From Lentibacillus persicus (GTDB lineage Bacteria > Bacillota > Bacilli > Bacillales > Amphibacillaceae): a DNA stretch of 64,000 bases. A program made the position numbers and the translations under genes. The stretch is taken from the NCBI RefSeq assembly GCF_900112705.1, contig NZ_FOMR01000001.1, positions 298,945 to 362,944 on the forward strand, in the 5' to 3' direction. A model generated the notes under the pieces. That model worked only from the letters and a program-made list of their open reading frames with translations, was not told the origin of the DNA and made no database searches. This document shows, piece by piece, positions 34,823 through 46,396 of the stretch (position 1 is the stretch's first letter; the number at the start of each line of letters is the position of its first letter).

Positions 34823-35818
34823 ATGAAGCTAAGTGTGCTGGATCAGTCGCCGATTTCGCGGGGGGATGATCCTGAAACCACATTGAACAATACATTAACA
34901 TTGGCCAAAGCAGCTGAAGACTTTGGCTATACACGCTATTGGGTGGCGGAGCATCATAATACCAATGGTCTGGCAAGTGTGTCGCCGGAAATATTAATCG
35001 CGCGGATTGCGTCGGTAACACACCGCATTCGAGTCGGTTCCGGTGGTGTTTTACTGCCGCAATACAGCCCATTTAAAGTGGCAGAAAATTTCAAGATGCT
35101 TGAGGCGCTGTTTCCGGAGAGAATTGATCTCGGGCTCGGCCGTTCCCCTGGAGGCTCACAGGATACACGCATGGCGCTGATGGATGGCGTCAATAAAAGC
35201 ATGACGGAATTTCCGCGTCAACTTGCAGATTTGCAGGGATTTTTACATAACACACTTTCGAATGACCATCCTTACCGCCTTGTTAAAGCAGTACCACGAA
35301 CGAGAACCGTTCCGCCCATGTGGGTGCTCGGTATCTCGGAACGCGGCGCTGCCAATGCAGCTGAAATTGGCGCGGGGTTTGTGTTCGGGCATTTCATCAG
35401 TCCGGATAAAGGCGAAGCTGCGATGAAAACGTACCGGGAACATTTTCAGCCTTCTCGCGACTTTGATGAGCCCGTTAACGCGGTTTGTATCTTTGTCGTC
35501 TGTGCGGATACAGAAGAGGAAGCAGAAGAACTGGCCATCAGTCAGAATAAATGGCTGCTGAATGTTGGAAAAGGGTCTGATATTAAGGTGCCATCGATTG
35601 AAGAAGTCAAGAAACGTTCGTACCGGCAGGAAGAGCTGGATATCATGCAGAATAATCGCAACCGTGCTCTCATCGGAACGCCGGAGCAGGTGAAAGCTGA
35701 TTTGGAACGGTTGAGCGAGTATTATCAGACTGATGAATTTATGATTATTACGAACATTTATGATTTTGATGCGAAAGTGCACTCATATCGTTTGCTGGCT
35801 GAAGCATTTGGTTTGTAG
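34823..35818 (+). CDS. LLM-class flavin-dependent oxidoreductase (luciferase-like)
   Basis: 331 residues. SVLDQSPISRGDDPE at the N-terminus, YWVAEHHNTNGLAS, IRVGSGGVLLPQYSPFKVAE and LFPERIDLGLGRSPGG are hallmarks of the MsnO8/YceB-like single-component luciferase-like group. It probably uses reduced FMN in a monooxygenase or dehydrogenase reaction of unknown substrate. AAAGGAG precedes the ATG. Confidence 0.9.
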   Translation: MKLSVLDQSPISRGDDPETTLNNTLTLAKAAEDFGYTRYWVAEHHNTNGLASVSPEILIARIASVTHRIRVGSGGVLLPQYSPFKVAENFKMLEALFPERIDLGLGRSPGGSQDTRMALMDGVNKSMTEFPRQLADLQGFLHNTLSNDHPYRLVKAVPRTRTVPPMWVLGISERGAANAAEIGAGFVFGHFISPDKGEAAMKTYREHFQPSRDFDEPVNAVCIFVVCADTEEEAEELAISQNKWLLNVGKGSDIKVPSIEEVKKRSYRQEELDIMQNNRNRALIGTPEQVKADLERLSEYYQTDEFMIITNIYDFDAKVHSYRLLAEAFGL

Positions 35819-36035
35819 AATTTAGCAGCTAGGTTTGGCGTGAACTTCAAAATAGGTGGAAAATCCATTTTTTGCGAATGAATCTGTAATACGCGTAATT
35901 TTTCCTCTACAAAAAATATAAATTGGGAATGGCGGCGAGCCGCGAATTTCAATTTCCTGACATGGACACTGGCTGAAGGCTCGTTTAAAATGGAATTAAC
36001 GAACACAAACGGGATTAATGAAAGGGGGCGTGTCT

Positions 36036-36302
36036 GTGACTGATGAACAAAATCGCCAAGTGATGCAAGCCATTAAAGAATTGCAGGATCAGATGAAGAC
36101 CGGATTTGCGGCGATAGACAAGCGGTTTGAGCAAGTGGATAGTCGACTTGAAGCGATTGACCAGCGACTGGATAAGATGGATGATCGGTTTGACAGATTG
36201 GATGACAAGACGGACAAATTGAAAGACGGTCTGGATTTGCTTGCACATCGGACATGGGACAATGAACAAGAGATTTATCGACTTAAAATCGGCAAGGAAT
36301 AA
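36036..36302 (+). CDS. Heptad-repeat coiled-coil protein (paralogue 2)
   Basis: 88 residues from GTG 36036, with AAAGGGGG seven bases upstream. It begins TDEQNRQVMQAIKELQDQM and closely parallels the 26437-26796 protein (EENEQIMQAIKELHEQM). It then has fewer heptads (AIDKRFEQVDSRLEAIDQRL) and the same ending (LDLLAHRTWDNEQEIYRLK). The shared C-terminal block suggests it is the functional part and the heptad number varies. Function unknown. Confidence 0.7.
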   Translation: MTDEQNRQVMQAIKELQDQMKTGFAAIDKRFEQVDSRLEAIDQRLDKMDDRFDRLDDKTDKLKDGLDLLAHRTWDNEQEIYRLKIGKE

Positions 36303-36334
36303 GGGATGCTCCGGACAACATCCCAGTGGCAAAA

Positions 36335-36367
36335 AAACGATCAGGGGAAAAAGCCCTGATCGTTTTG
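36335..36367. terminator. Strong hairpin between the coiled-coil gene and the MFS gene
   Basis: A 13-bp perfect stem, AAAACGATCAGGG with CCCTGATCGTTTT, and a 7-base loop. A and T runs lie inside both outer arms, suiting termination in both directions. Confidence 0.75.
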
Positions 36368-36445
36368 CATTTGTGGCAGCCCCGCCAAATACACGTTGTT
36401 GATCTGCCTTATAACCGCATAGATTTTCCATCTACCACATTACCT

Positions 36446-37678
36446 TCAAGCTTGATACCATTCCCGTACCTTTTCATCCGTTGGCAGTAAAAAGGTGAGA
36501 AAGCCGAGCAGGGGCAATAGAGATGCTAGAATCATCGTGGTTGTTATGCCAACTAAATCGATCAACGACCCTAAAGCCACTGCACCAATCGCTCCCATTC
36601 CGAATGCCAGTCCGATGATCAGGCCGGACATTGTACCGATTTTACTGGGCACAAGTTCCTGGGCATATACGACCGTTACAGAAAAGCTGCTCATTAGGAC
36701 GATGCCAATGACAGCCAAGAGGATGGTTGCGATAACCGGACCGACATATGGTAAGAGAATCGTCAGCGGGCTTGCAGCAACAAGCGAAAAAAGGATAACG
36801 TTTCGTCTGCCAAACCGATCTGCTAAAGGACCGCCAATGAATGTGCCAATGGCGCCCGCAGCCAGAAATATAAACAGATAGATCTGTGATTTTGCGATTG
36901 TTACCTGATATGTTTCGATCGCGTAGAAAGCATAAAAGTTGGAAATGGCTTTTGTGTACCAGGACCGGGCAAACACAAGGAAGACGAGAATGAAAATAGC
37001 GCCTTTAATTGATCGGGACACTGATTTGTTCGGGCTTGTCGTTGTAGTGTTTTTCCGTTTTTCTTTAATAACTTCCATTTGTTCTTTATACCATCTTGCA
37101 ATATATATCAGGAATACAACCGCGAGCCCTGCGATTAGAGTGAACCAGAGTGCTCCTTTTTGACCGAGCGGCACGAGGATTAATGCGGTAATGACAGGTG
37201 CCAGCGCTTGCCCGGAATTCCCGCCAACCTGGAATATTGACTGGGCAAGTCCCCGTTTATTCCCGGCGGCAAGATAAACAACTCGAGACCCTTCCGGATG
37301 AAAAATTGCAGAACCTAATCCGATGAATACAACACTTATAACGAGCGGCCAGAAACCCGGCGTCAATGCTAATCCGAACATGCCGAGCATGCTGCTTCCA
37401 AGTCCGATTGGCAGCGCATAGGGAACCGGGTGTTTATCGGTGAGTGTTCCGACGACAGGCTGCATGACGGAGGCAACCATATTAATTGTAAACGTAATCA
37501 GACCAAGCTGTGTAAAGGTCAACCCCATGGATTCTTCTATAATGGGAAACATCGCAGGAACGACAGCCTGAAGCGAATCATTGAGCAGGTGACATGCTGC
37601 GATGATAAACAAAATGCGGTATACAGTTTTCGTTTCACCGGTCGACGTGACGGTTTTTTCAGGTATTGTTTTCTCCAT
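36446..37678 (-). CDS. MFS transporter, fosmidomycin-resistance (Fsr) type
   Basis: 410 residues and about twelve membrane helices. AACHLLNDSLQAVVPAMFPI in helix 1 and GSAIFHPEGSRVVYLAAGNK in the helix 4-5 loop are characteristic of Fsr-like efflux proteins. PLADRFGRRNVILF is the MFS A-type motif. It probably exports a small drug-like or natural compound using the proton gradient. The hairpin at 37793-37834 belongs to the upstream guaC gene, not to this one. Confidence 0.85.
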   Translation of the reverse strand: MEKTIPEKTVTSTGETKTVYRILFIIAACHLLNDSLQAVVPAMFPIIEESMGLTFTQLGLITFTINMVASVMQPVVGTLTDKHPVPYALPIGLGSSMLGMFGLALTPGFWPLVISVVFIGLGSAIFHPEGSRVVYLAAGNKRGLAQSIFQVGGNSGQALAPVITALILVPLGQKGALWFTLIAGLAVVFLIYIARWYKEQMEVIKEKRKNTTTTSPNKSVSRSIKGAIFILVFLVFARSWYTKAISNFYAFYAIETYQVTIAKSQIYLFIFLAAGAIGTFIGGPLADRFGRRNVILFSLVAASPLTILLPYVGPVIATILLAVIGIVLMSSFSVTVVYAQELVPSKIGTMSGLIIGLAFGMGAIGAVALGSLIDLVGITTTMILASLLPLLGFLTFLLPTDEKVREWYQA

Positions 37679-37792
37679 TTGAAGTCCTTCTTCTCAAGAT
37701 TCGTATAGTAGCGTTCTTAAAATACGTCTATGTTGGAGTATAACTGAAAAATGATGGGGACACCATTAAATAAAATCTCCCCAATCAGCAAA

Positions 37793-37834
37793 ATATCCCG
37801 CAGCTTTCATCGTTTCGATAAAGCTGCGGGATAT
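37793..37834 (-). terminator. Terminator of guaC
   Basis: A 15-bp perfect stem (37793-37807 with 37820-37834) that extends inside through ATCG-TTT-CGAT. On the minus strand the stem is followed by TTTTGC. The 21-nt repeat array lies between guaC and this hairpin. Confidence 0.75.
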
Positions 37835-37850
37835 TCATAGACTTTATTGC

Positions 37851-37934
37851 GCTAACTTCGGGTAAAAAGCAGCGAACTTCGGGGTTTTCTTTGTGAACAT
37901 CGGGAATTTCTTTGTGAACTTCGGGATTCCACCC
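37851..37934. repeat. Tandem 21-nt repeat, four units (same family as 26184-26288)
   Basis: Units of exactly 21 bases begin at 37851, 37872, 37893 and 37914, each with a core like GTGAACTTCGGG. It sits in the 3' untranslated region of guaC, before its terminator. Confidence 0.85.
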
Positions 37935-37947
37935 GATGAACCCAAAT

Positions 37948-38931
37948 CTAATAAACGCTATCCCCGTTAAAAATTGAATTTTTCACGACGACATAATCAA
38001 CATGGCGGATGGCCTTCAATTCAGCACCGCCTGCATAGGAAATGGCTGATTGCAGGTCCTGCTGCATTTCAGTCAATGTGTCGTTCAGTGAGCCTTTGTG
38101 CTCAACATACATTTTCTTGCCTTCCACATTCTTCTTTTCACCTTTTTGGAATTCAGAAGCGGAGCCAAAATATTCTTTATACAGCTTGCCGTCTTTCTCA
38201 ACTGTTTGGCCCGGAGATTCTTCATGGCCGGCGAACAAGGAGCCGATCATGACCATCGATGCGCCGAAGCGGATTGATTTGGCAATGTCGCCATGTGTGC
38301 GGATTCCTCCGTCAGCAATAATCGGTTTGCTTGCGGCTTTGGCACACCATTTCAATGCCGCCAGTTGCCAGCCGCCGGTACCGAAACCGGTTTTTAATTT
38401 CGTGATGCAGACTTTACCGGGCCCGATGCCGACTTTAGTAGCGTCGGCTCCGGCATGCTCGAGTTCACGTACTGCTTCAGGTGTGCCGACATTTCCGGCG
38501 ATGACAAAACTGTCAGGCAGATGTGTTTTAATATGACGAATTATATTGATAACGGCATTAGAATGGCCGTGGGCAATATCAATTGTGATAAATTCAGGTA
38601 TCAATTCTTTTTCAGCGAGTTCCTTAACAAAGCTGTATTCATCGTCTTTGACGCCAACGCTGATTGAAGCAATGAGACCGCTTTCCTGCATGTCACGAAT
38701 GAAATCGATCCGCGTTTCCGGTTCAAACCGGTGCATAATATAAAAGTAATTATTTTCAGCCAAGTGGCGTGCAATTCGCTCGTCAATGATTGTCTGCATG
38801 TTTGCTGGAACAACAGGCAAATTGAACGTATGCCCGCCAAACGTTACGGTTGTGTCACACTCCGAACGGCTGCTTACAACACACTTGGCCGGTATTAATT
38901 GAATATCTTCATAATCAAAAACATTCTCCAT
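37948..38931 (-). CDS. guaC: GMP reductase
   Basis: 327 residues. [10 protein letters not shown] holds the catalytic Cys, and [18 protein letters not shown] with [13 protein letters not shown] forms the phosphate site. The length and absence of CBS domains distinguish it from IMP dehydrogenase. It converts GMP to IMP with NADPH. TAGGAGTG precedes the ATG. It is divergent from the xpt-pbuX operon, so this locus handles guanine nucleotide salvage. Confidence 0.95.
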   Translation of the reverse strand: MENVFDYEDIQLIPAKCVVSSRSECDTTVTFGGHTFNLPVVPANMQTIIDERIARHLAENNYFYIMHRFEPETRIDFIRDMQESGLIASISVGVKDDEYSFVKELAEKELIPEFITIDIAHGHSNAVINIIRHIKTHLPDSFVIAGNVGTPEAVRELEHAGADATKVGIGPGKVCITKLKTGFGTGGWQLAALKWCAKAASKPIIADGGIRTHGDIAKSIRFGASMVMIGSLFAGHEESPGQTVEKDGKLYKEYFGSASEFQKGEKKNVEGKKMYVEHKGSLNDTLTEMQQDLQSAISYAGGAELKAIRHVDYVVVKNSIFNGDSVY

Positions 38932-39053
38932 TTTAACACTCCTAAAAAACGAATAATATTTATAATAATACTAACATCGTTCGCCATTTATAAATGTACC
39001 TTAAATTTTAGAATCTGTCAATTGAAGAATGGTGGGAGAAGAGGTCAAGAACG

Positions 39054-39066
39054 GGGTCTGACCCCT
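39054..39066. repeat. Palindrome GGGGTCTGACCCC
   Basis: A 13-base palindromic element between guaC and the xpt promoter, repeated at 61866-61878. Related GGGGACTGTCCCC lies in argB, and a related sequence forms the pbuX terminator. Confidence 0.6.
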
Positions 39067-39082
39067 TGTTCCAATTTTGGGG

Positions 39083-39110
39083 TTGTTTTTTCTGTGTGAG
39101 ATGCTATAAT
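39083..39110 (+). promoter_or_regulatory. SigA promoter of xpt-pbuX
   Basis: TTGTTT (39083-39088), 16 bases, TATAAT (39105-39110), about 25 bases before the riboswitch. Confidence 0.65.
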
Positions 39111-39134
39111 AGTCACCAATTCAATAGCTTTTTT

Positions 39135-39197
39135 CATATAATCGCGGGGATATGGCCTGCAAGTTTCTACCGGTTTACCGTAAATGAACCGACTATG
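39135..39197 (+). promoter_or_regulatory. Guanine riboswitch (purine aptamer)
   Basis: P1 pairs CATA (39135) with TATG (ends 39197). The conserved cores TATAATCGCGGGGATATGGCC, named here by its ends at 39138-39157, and GTTTCTACCGG are present. The J3/1 segment CCGACTATG has C at the specificity position, so guanine is the ligand rather than adenine. It precedes xpt-pbuX, its standard target. Confidence 0.93.
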
Positions 39198-39293
39198 AAA
39201 GGAAGCAGAACAAAGGACTGGCCTTTAGTGCCTCTTTTGTTTAATGTTCGGATTTAGATGCAGTCGCATGTTTATGTGTCTTGCGTTTTCGAT

Positions 39294-39350
39294 AACCCGA
39301 AAAACATTGCTTTCCTCATAGTCTGAGTGGGAGCTTGTTTTTCGGGTTTT

Positions 39351-39353
<3 letters not shown>
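39294..39353 (+). terminator. Riboswitch-controlled terminator
   Basis: A 13-bp stem, AACCCGAAAAACA (39294-39306) with TGTTTTTCGGGTT (39336-39348), then seven T. The loop segment TTGCTTTCCTCATAGTC can pair instead with GACTATGAAAGGAAGCA at the 3' side of the aptamer. That gives the classical antiterminator when guanine is absent. Confidence 0.85.
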
Positions 39354-41340
<1,987 letters not shown>

Positions 41341-41343
41341 ACA

Positions 41344-41377
41344 GGGGACAGTCCCTGACACCCTGTCCCCCGTTTTT
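41344..41377 (+). terminator. Terminator of xpt-pbuX
   Basis: An 8-bp stem, GGGGACAG with CTGTCCCC, followed by CGTTTTTT. The stem belongs to the GGGGACTGTCCCC palindrome family. Confidence 0.75.
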
Positions 41378-41461
41378 TAAATGGTGTAAGATAAGGGTAA
41401 ATGGTTGTTCACTCATTACGGAAGTGGCAGCGAGTTACTTATTTAAACAGGGGGGATTCCT

Positions 41462-41848
41462 TTGTCTTTAAAAGCAGGCGATGTCATTGAGTTCGAACGG
41501 CGTTTTACCAAAGCGGATGTCGAGTTATTCACTAAAAGCTCGCGTGATGAAGGTGCGCACCACCTAACGCCGGATGAAAAGGGCAGACTGGTTGTTCAAG
41601 GGCTGCTAACAGCAACACTGCCGACAAAAATCGGCGGAGATTACAACGTTTTGGCACGTCATATGAACTTTGAGTTTTTGCGACCGGTTTTTACTGAAGA
41701 TACGATTCGTTGTGAGGTTACGATTGAGGAAAATGAGAGACAGGAAACGAAAAACAGAACATCTATTGTGGCATCTTTTATATGTACGAACCAAAAGCAA
41801 AAACATGTGTTAAAGGGCAATTTTTCAGGCGTTATTTTAGATTCATAG
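41462..41848 (+). CDS. MaoC-like hotdog-fold protein
   Basis: 128 residues, start TTG 41462 with GGGGGG six bases upstream. GDVIEFERRFTKADVELFTK, then GRLVVQGLLTATLPTKIGGD and MNFEFLRPVFTEDTIRCEV match MaoC-like / R-specific enoyl-CoA hydratases. The usual catalytic Asp-x-x-x-x-His hydratase motif is altered (DEGAHH), so activity is uncertain. It is a single gene with its own terminator. Confidence 0.8.
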   Translation: MSLKAGDVIEFERRFTKADVELFTKSSRDEGAHHLTPDEKGRLVVQGLLTATLPTKIGGDYNVLARHMNFEFLRPVFTEDTIRCEVTIEENERQETKNRTSIVASFICTNQKQKHVLKGNFSGVILDS

Positions 41849-41860
41849 GTTATGCGAATC

Positions 41861-41888
41861 GAGGCGGCCATTGAGCTGCCTCTTTTTT
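41861..41888 (+). terminator. Terminator of the MaoC-like gene
   Basis: An 8-bp stem, GAGGCGGC with GCTGCCTC (one G-T pair), then six T. Confidence 0.8.
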
Positions 41889-41978
41889 ATATTAAAACTG
41901 TCTTTACTATGCGACATCACTTCCTGTTAGGTCCGCCGGCATTTTTGACAGCGATATGAAGATCGAAAAAAGCTAAAA

Positions 41979-42021
41979 TTTATAAATATACACTTGACAT
42001 TATAAATATACATTTTATAAT
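41979..42021 (+). promoter_or_regulatory. argC promoter overlapped by ARG-box-like repeats
   Basis: TTGACA (41994-41999), 16 bases, TATAAT (42016-42021). The sequence TATAAATATACA occurs twice (41981-41992 and 42001-42012), 20 bases apart, on the same face of the helix. It resembles ArgR/AhrC operator half-sites, and repression by arginine is expected. Confidence 0.75.
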
Positions 42022-42059
42022 AGGGAGAAATAAAAATTTTCGAGAGGGGAAAACGTCAT

Positions 42060-43097
42060 ATGAAAGCAGCCGTGATTGGTGCAACCGGATACGGCGGAGC
42101 GGAACTAATCCGTCTATTGCAACAGCATCCCGAAGCCACACTCCACTCATTTCACTCATCAAGTAAAGAAGGCGAATCAATTGAAGCGAGTTATCCACAT
42201 TTACAGACGGTTTCCGGGATGGCACTTGAAGCGATTGATCCGGAAAAAATTGCGTCAGAAACCGACGTCGTTTTCACAGCAACCCCATCAGGTGTATCGT
42301 CTGAACTTGTGCCTGAATTAATTGACGCGGGCAATCGGGTTATTGACTTGTCAGGTGATTTTCGGCTGAAAGATCCTAAGCTGTACGAACAATGGTACAA
42401 CAAGAAAGCACCGGATGAAACGGTTCTGCAAAATGCGGTATACGGTTTGACCGAATGGCTTGAGGCGGATGCCACAGAAGCACAATTGATTTCAAATCCC
42501 GGATGCTATCCAACCGCTGCGCTTCTTGGTCTGGCACCATTGATGAAACAAAACATCGCAAACCCTGACTCAATCATAATTGATGCCAAAACAGGTGTCA
42601 GCGGCGCGGGCAAAAAAGCCACACCGGTCACGCATTTTACTGAAATGAATGACAATCTGAAAATCTATAAAGTGTTTGCACACCAGCACACACCGGAAAT
42701 CGAACAAGTTCTTTCCGGCTGGAATTCTCAAACAGGTCCAATCACATTCAGCACACATCTTGTGCCGATGACGCGCGGCATTATGACAACGATCTATGCC
42801 CAGGGACCGGATGGCATGACCGCGAAGGAACTAACCGATCTTTATCAGGAAAGCTACAACGATTCTTATTTTGTAAGAGTGAGAGAACAGGGTACATACC
42901 CGAGTACAAAAGAAGTATACGGCTCGAATTTTTGTGATTTGTCAGTGGCGCTGGATGAACGAACGAACCGAATTATGATCGTTTCCGTGATTGATAATCT
43001 TGTAAAAGGGGCCTCCGGGCAGGCTGTTCAGAATATGAATCGGATGTTTGATATTGAGGAGACGGCAGGTCTTGGGTTTGCACCGGTTTATCCATAA
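42060..43097 (+). CDS. argC: N-acetyl-gamma-glutamyl-phosphate reductase
   Basis: 345 residues. GATGYGGAELIRLL is the NADP site. SNPGCYPTAALLGLAPL carries the catalytic Cys, and HTPEIEQVL supplies the His. It makes N-acetylglutamate semialdehyde in arginine synthesis. GAGAGGGG precedes the ATG. First gene of argCJBD. Confidence 0.96.
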   Translation: MKAAVIGATGYGGAELIRLLQQHPEATLHSFHSSSKEGESIEASYPHLQTVSGMALEAIDPEKIASETDVVFTATPSGVSSELVPELIDAGNRVIDLSGDFRLKDPKLYEQWYNKKAPDETVLQNAVYGLTEWLEADATEAQLISNPGCYPTAALLGLAPLMKQNIANPDSIIIDAKTGVSGAGKKATPVTHFTEMNDNLKIYKVFAHQHTPEIEQVLSGWNSQTGPITFSTHLVPMTRGIMTTIYAQGPDGMTAKELTDLYQESYNDSYFVRVREQGTYPSTKEVYGSNFCDLSVALDERTNRIMIVSVIDNLVKGASGQAVQNMNRMFDIEETAGLGFAPVYP

Positions 43098-43144
43098 CGG
43101 GCCACTGCCACCGATAACAACATTCCGTGAAAGGAGGAAAATAT

Positions 43145-44374
43145 ATGGTGCTGACAAAGCAGAACAGCATTAAAAAAATTGAAATGGGGACGATTGTGAC
43201 CCCCGCGGGTTTTTATGCGGCGGGGATGCATACGGGTGTGAAGCGGAAGCGAAATGATCTTGGGCTGATTTACTGCGACGTGCCCGCGAGTGCTGCTGCG
43301 TTGTATACGCTGAATGCCATACAGGCAGCACCATTACACGTGACAAAAGAAAGCATTGCTGAAGAAGGAAAGTTGCAGGCGGTTATTGTCAACAGCGGCA
43401 ACGCAAACGCCTGTACAGGAGCGCAGGGTGAAGCGGATGCTTATACAATGCGCCGGGCCACTGCCCGTGAATTGTCAGTGCCGGAACATACAGTAGCTGT
43501 TTCCTCCACAGGGATTATCGGGCTTGACATGCCGATGGATAAAATCATACCAAATATCGAGCATTTAACGTTATCATCCGATGCAAATGATGCTGCGGCG
43601 TTTAGTGAATCGATTCTGACAACCGATACCGGGCCTAAGGCGACATGTTACCAGGCAGAAATTGATGGAGAGACGATTACGATGGGCGGTTCGGCAAAAG
43701 GTTCCGGTATGATTGAACCAAATATGGGGACGATGCTTGCGTATTTGACAACAGATGCTGCAATCGAACCTGACATGCTCCATCATGCGTTAAAAGAAGC
43801 GACCGACAAAACGTTCAACTGCATTACGATTGATGGGGATACCTCGACCAATGATATGGTCCTGACAATGGCCAGCGGAAAAGCTGAAAATGAAACGCTG
43901 ACACCTGATCATAAAGACTGGCCGATTTTTGTTGAATTGCTTGAGGCGACATGTGAGGATCTTGCCAAGATGATCGCGCGTGATGGGGAAGGCGCGACGA
44001 AATTGATCGAAGTTGCTGTGACGGGTGCCAAAGACAACGATGAGGCTGTCAAAGTGGCGAAAACCGTTGTCGGATCACCGCTCGTCAAAACAGCCGTTTA
44101 CGGATCTGACCCGAACTGGGGCCGGATTATTGCAGCAATTGGCCGAAGTGGTGCAACAGTAGACCCGACCGCTATCGAAACATCGATTGGTTCGGTTAAA
44201 CTGCTTGTGAACGGTCAGCCAGTCGCTTTTTCTGAAGAAGCGGTATCCGAGTATATGCTGAATGACAACGTGCTGATTTCCATCGATTTAAATGTCGGTG
44301 ACGGATCCGGCAAAGCATGGGGCTGTGATTTAACGTATGACTATGTCCGCATTAATGCGAGTTACCGGACATAA
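43145..44374 (+). CDS. argJ: Bifunctional ornithine acetyltransferase / N-acetylglutamate synthase
   Basis: 409 residues from the ATG at 43145, with AAGGAGG (43131-43137) seven bases upstream; a GTG at 43127 lies before the ribosome site. The self-cleavage site is in GTMLAYLTTDA (Thr nucleophile of the beta chain). The substrate loop NSGNANACTG and the C-terminal NDNVLISIDLNVG are conserved. It recycles the acetyl group from acetylornithine to glutamate. Confidence 0.95.
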   Translation: MVLTKQNSIKKIEMGTIVTPAGFYAAGMHTGVKRKRNDLGLIYCDVPASAAALYTLNAIQAAPLHVTKESIAEEGKLQAVIVNSGNANACTGAQGEADAYTMRRATARELSVPEHTVAVSSTGIIGLDMPMDKIIPNIEHLTLSSDANDAAAFSESILTTDTGPKATCYQAEIDGETITMGGSAKGSGMIEPNMGTMLAYLTTDAAIEPDMLHHALKEATDKTFNCITIDGDTSTNDMVLTMASGKAENETLTPDHKDWPIFVELLEATCEDLAKMIARDGEGATKLIEVAVTGAKDNDEAVKVAKTVVGSPLVKTAVYGSDPNWGRIIAAIGRSGATVDPTAIETSIGSVKLLVNGQPVAFSEEAVSEYMLNDNVLISIDLNVGDGSGKAWGCDLTYDYVRINASYRT

Positions 44375-44386
44375 GGAGGTGTGATG

Positions 44387-45184
44387 ATGCAAGAGATTGC
44401 TGTTATCAAGTGCGGCGGAAGTATCGTTGACGACTTATCGGATCAATTTTTTCATAATATAAAGACGTTACAGCAAAACGGTGTCCAGCCGGTTATTGTA
44501 CATGGTGGCGGACCAGCGATTCAAAAAATGCTTGATACGCTTGAAATTGATTTTTCGTTTATCGACGGGCTCAGGACAACGTCTGAAGCTGCGATGGATA
44601 TTGTCGAAATGGTGTTAAGCGGCCAAATCAATAACCTCATCACACGGAAGTTGAATCAAGCGGGTATTCAAGCAGCCGGTTTTTCAGGATCAGATGCGCA
44701 TTTAATTCAGTGTAAGCCGATTGATTTCGCTACCTATGGCTATGTTGGTGAAGTGACCGCTGTTAACGCACGTTTTTTGGAAAAAATTTCATCCCGGGGG
44801 ACTGTCCCCGTAATTGCCCCGATTGCTCTCAGTCAGGATGGTGAGCGTTATAACGTGAATGCTGATACAGCGGCCGGCGCGATTGCTCAGGCCGCCGGGG
44901 CAGGCGAATTGGTATTTGTAACCGATGTGCCCGGAATTATTGAGAATGGCGCGTTACGGCAATCTACCAGTGAAAGCGAGATTGAGGCGCTGATCAGCGA
45001 AGGGGTTATTGATGGCGGGATGATACCGAAAGTGAAAGCCGCACTGAGCTGTTTAAGCGACAGTCTCCAGCACGTTATGATTGCGGATGCTAACCAGGTT
45101 ATGGGGCAAGATGGCTTTACAGGGACACGTATAACGAAGAACGAAGGAGCGACAACAGATGACAGCACTGTTTCCAACATATAA
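44387..45184 (+). CDS. argB: Acetylglutamate kinase
   Basis: 265 residues from ATG 44387; GTG 44381 and ATG 44384 are in frame but too near AAGGAGG (44373-44379). [10 protein letters not shown] and [12 protein letters not shown] bind ATP and substrate, and [17 protein letters not shown] is the kinase signature. It phosphorylates N-acetylglutamate. A GGGGACTGTCCCC palindrome lies inside the coding region at 44797-44809. The 3' end overlaps argD by 26 bases. Confidence 0.94.
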   Translation: MQEIAVIKCGGSIVDDLSDQFFHNIKTLQQNGVQPVIVHGGGPAIQKMLDTLEIDFSFIDGLRTTSEAAMDIVEMVLSGQINNLITRKLNQAGIQAAGFSGSDAHLIQCKPIDFATYGYVGEVTAVNARFLEKISSRGTVPVIAPIALSQDGERYNVNADTAAGAIAQAAGAGELVFVTDVPGIIENGALRQSTSESEIEALISEGVIDGGMIPKVKAALSCLSDSLQHVMIADANQVMGQDGFTGTRITKNEGATTDDSTVSNI

Positions 45185-46316
45185 ACGCTTTGACTTAGCA
45201 GTCGAACGCGCAGAAGGAACGACGGTTGAAGATACCGACGGGAAAACTTACCTCGACTTTGGCGCAGGTATCGGTGTGTGTAATCTCGGGCACCGGCATC
45301 CTGCTGTTCAAAAAGCGCTTGAGGAGCAGCTAGAGCGTTATTGGCATGTTTCGAACCTTTACCATAATCCGATTCAGGAAAAAGTAGCTGCCCTTTTGAC
45401 AGCGAACAGTTCCGGGAATCAGGTATTTTTCGCTAACAGCGGGACCGAAGCGAATGAGTCGGCGATTAAATTAGCCCGGAAAGCGACCGATAAACATAAA
45501 ATTATTTCATTTGAACAATCGTTTCATGGTCGGACATTTGGCGCCATGGCTGCAACCGGACAGGAAAAAATTCATGCGGGATTTGGTCCGATGCTTGAGG
45601 GATTCAGCTATGTGCCATTTAACGATATTGAAGCGGTTAAAGCGGCTGTGGATGGTGAAACGGCTGCTGTTATGCTGGAAGTAATCCAGGGTGAAGGCGG
45701 GCTTCACATGGCAGACAGTGAATTTATCGAGCAACTTTCGCACGTATGCCAGGAAAATAATCTTCTCTTGATTGTAGATGAAGTCCAAACAGGCATCGGG
45801 CGGACCGGCAAGCCGTTTGCCTATCAGCATTACGGCATTTCACCGGATATTATCACCTCGGCTAAGGGATTGGCGAACGGGGTTCCGGTTGGTGCGATGA
45901 TTGCAAAAGAATCGCTTCGTGACACTTTTGGCCCGGGTACACATGCAGCGACTTTCGGTGGTAACCCGCTTGCGATGGCAGCGGCTGAAGCTGTTTTAAC
46001 GAACGTTTTCAAGGATGATTTTTTGCAGGAAGTAACGGAAAAAGGGACTTACCTTAAGAAGCAGCTGGAGGAGATGATAGGCGATCTTTCATTTGTTTCG
46101 TCAATTCGCGGCAAAGGCTTGATGGTTGGCATTGAATGCAGCCAGGACGTTTCTGCTGTGGTGCCGCAGTTGATGGAAAAAGGTCTTTTGGTGCTTGTGG
46201 CGGGACCAACTGTCCTAAGATTGCTGCCGCCGCTGACAGTCAGCAAATGCGAAATCGATCAGGCAGTGACACTTATAAGTGAAGCTCTTACTGGTAAAAA
46301 AGTTGAGACACATTAA
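45159..46316 (+). CDS. argD: Acetylornithine aminotransferase
   Basis: 385 residues. [14 protein letters not shown] and [15 protein letters not shown] bind pyridoxal phosphate, and [10 protein letters not shown] contains the Schiff-base Lys. It starts inside argB, with AAGGAG upstream. Unlike B. subtilis, no carAB or argF follows; the operon ends here at a strong terminator. Confidence 0.95.
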   Translation: MTALFPTYKRFDLAVERAEGTTVEDTDGKTYLDFGAGIGVCNLGHRHPAVQKALEEQLERYWHVSNLYHNPIQEKVAALLTANSSGNQVFFANSGTEANESAIKLARKATDKHKIISFEQSFHGRTFGAMAATGQEKIHAGFGPMLEGFSYVPFNDIEAVKAAVDGETAAVMLEVIQGEGGLHMADSEFIEQLSHVCQENNLLLIVDEVQTGIGRTGKPFAYQHYGISPDIITSAKGLANGVPVGAMIAKESLRDTFGPGTHAATFGGNPLAMAAAEAVLTNVFKDDFLQEVTEKGTYLKKQLEEMIGDLSFVSSIRGKGLMVGIECSQDVSAVVPQLMEKGLLVLVAGPTVLRLLPPLTVSKCEIDQAVTLISEALTGKKVETH

Positions 46317-46320
46317 TTGG

Positions 46321-46356
46321 AAAGCTCCTTTCTTTTGGTGAGAGAGGGGCTTTTTT
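46321..46356 (+). terminator. Terminator of argCJBD
   Basis: A 13-bp stem (46321-46333 with 46341-46353, two G-T pairs) and a run of six T. Confidence 0.85.
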
Positions 46357-46396
46357 ATGTTTTTAAAACCTGGGTGGCGTTGTTGATGTACACTAA

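Noticed and set aside
38940-38990. PurR boxes upstream of guaC (CGAA near 38950 and TTCG near 38980)
   Set aside because: The two half-sites are 26 bases apart, not the 16-17 expected for PurBox pairs, and the flanks match poorly.
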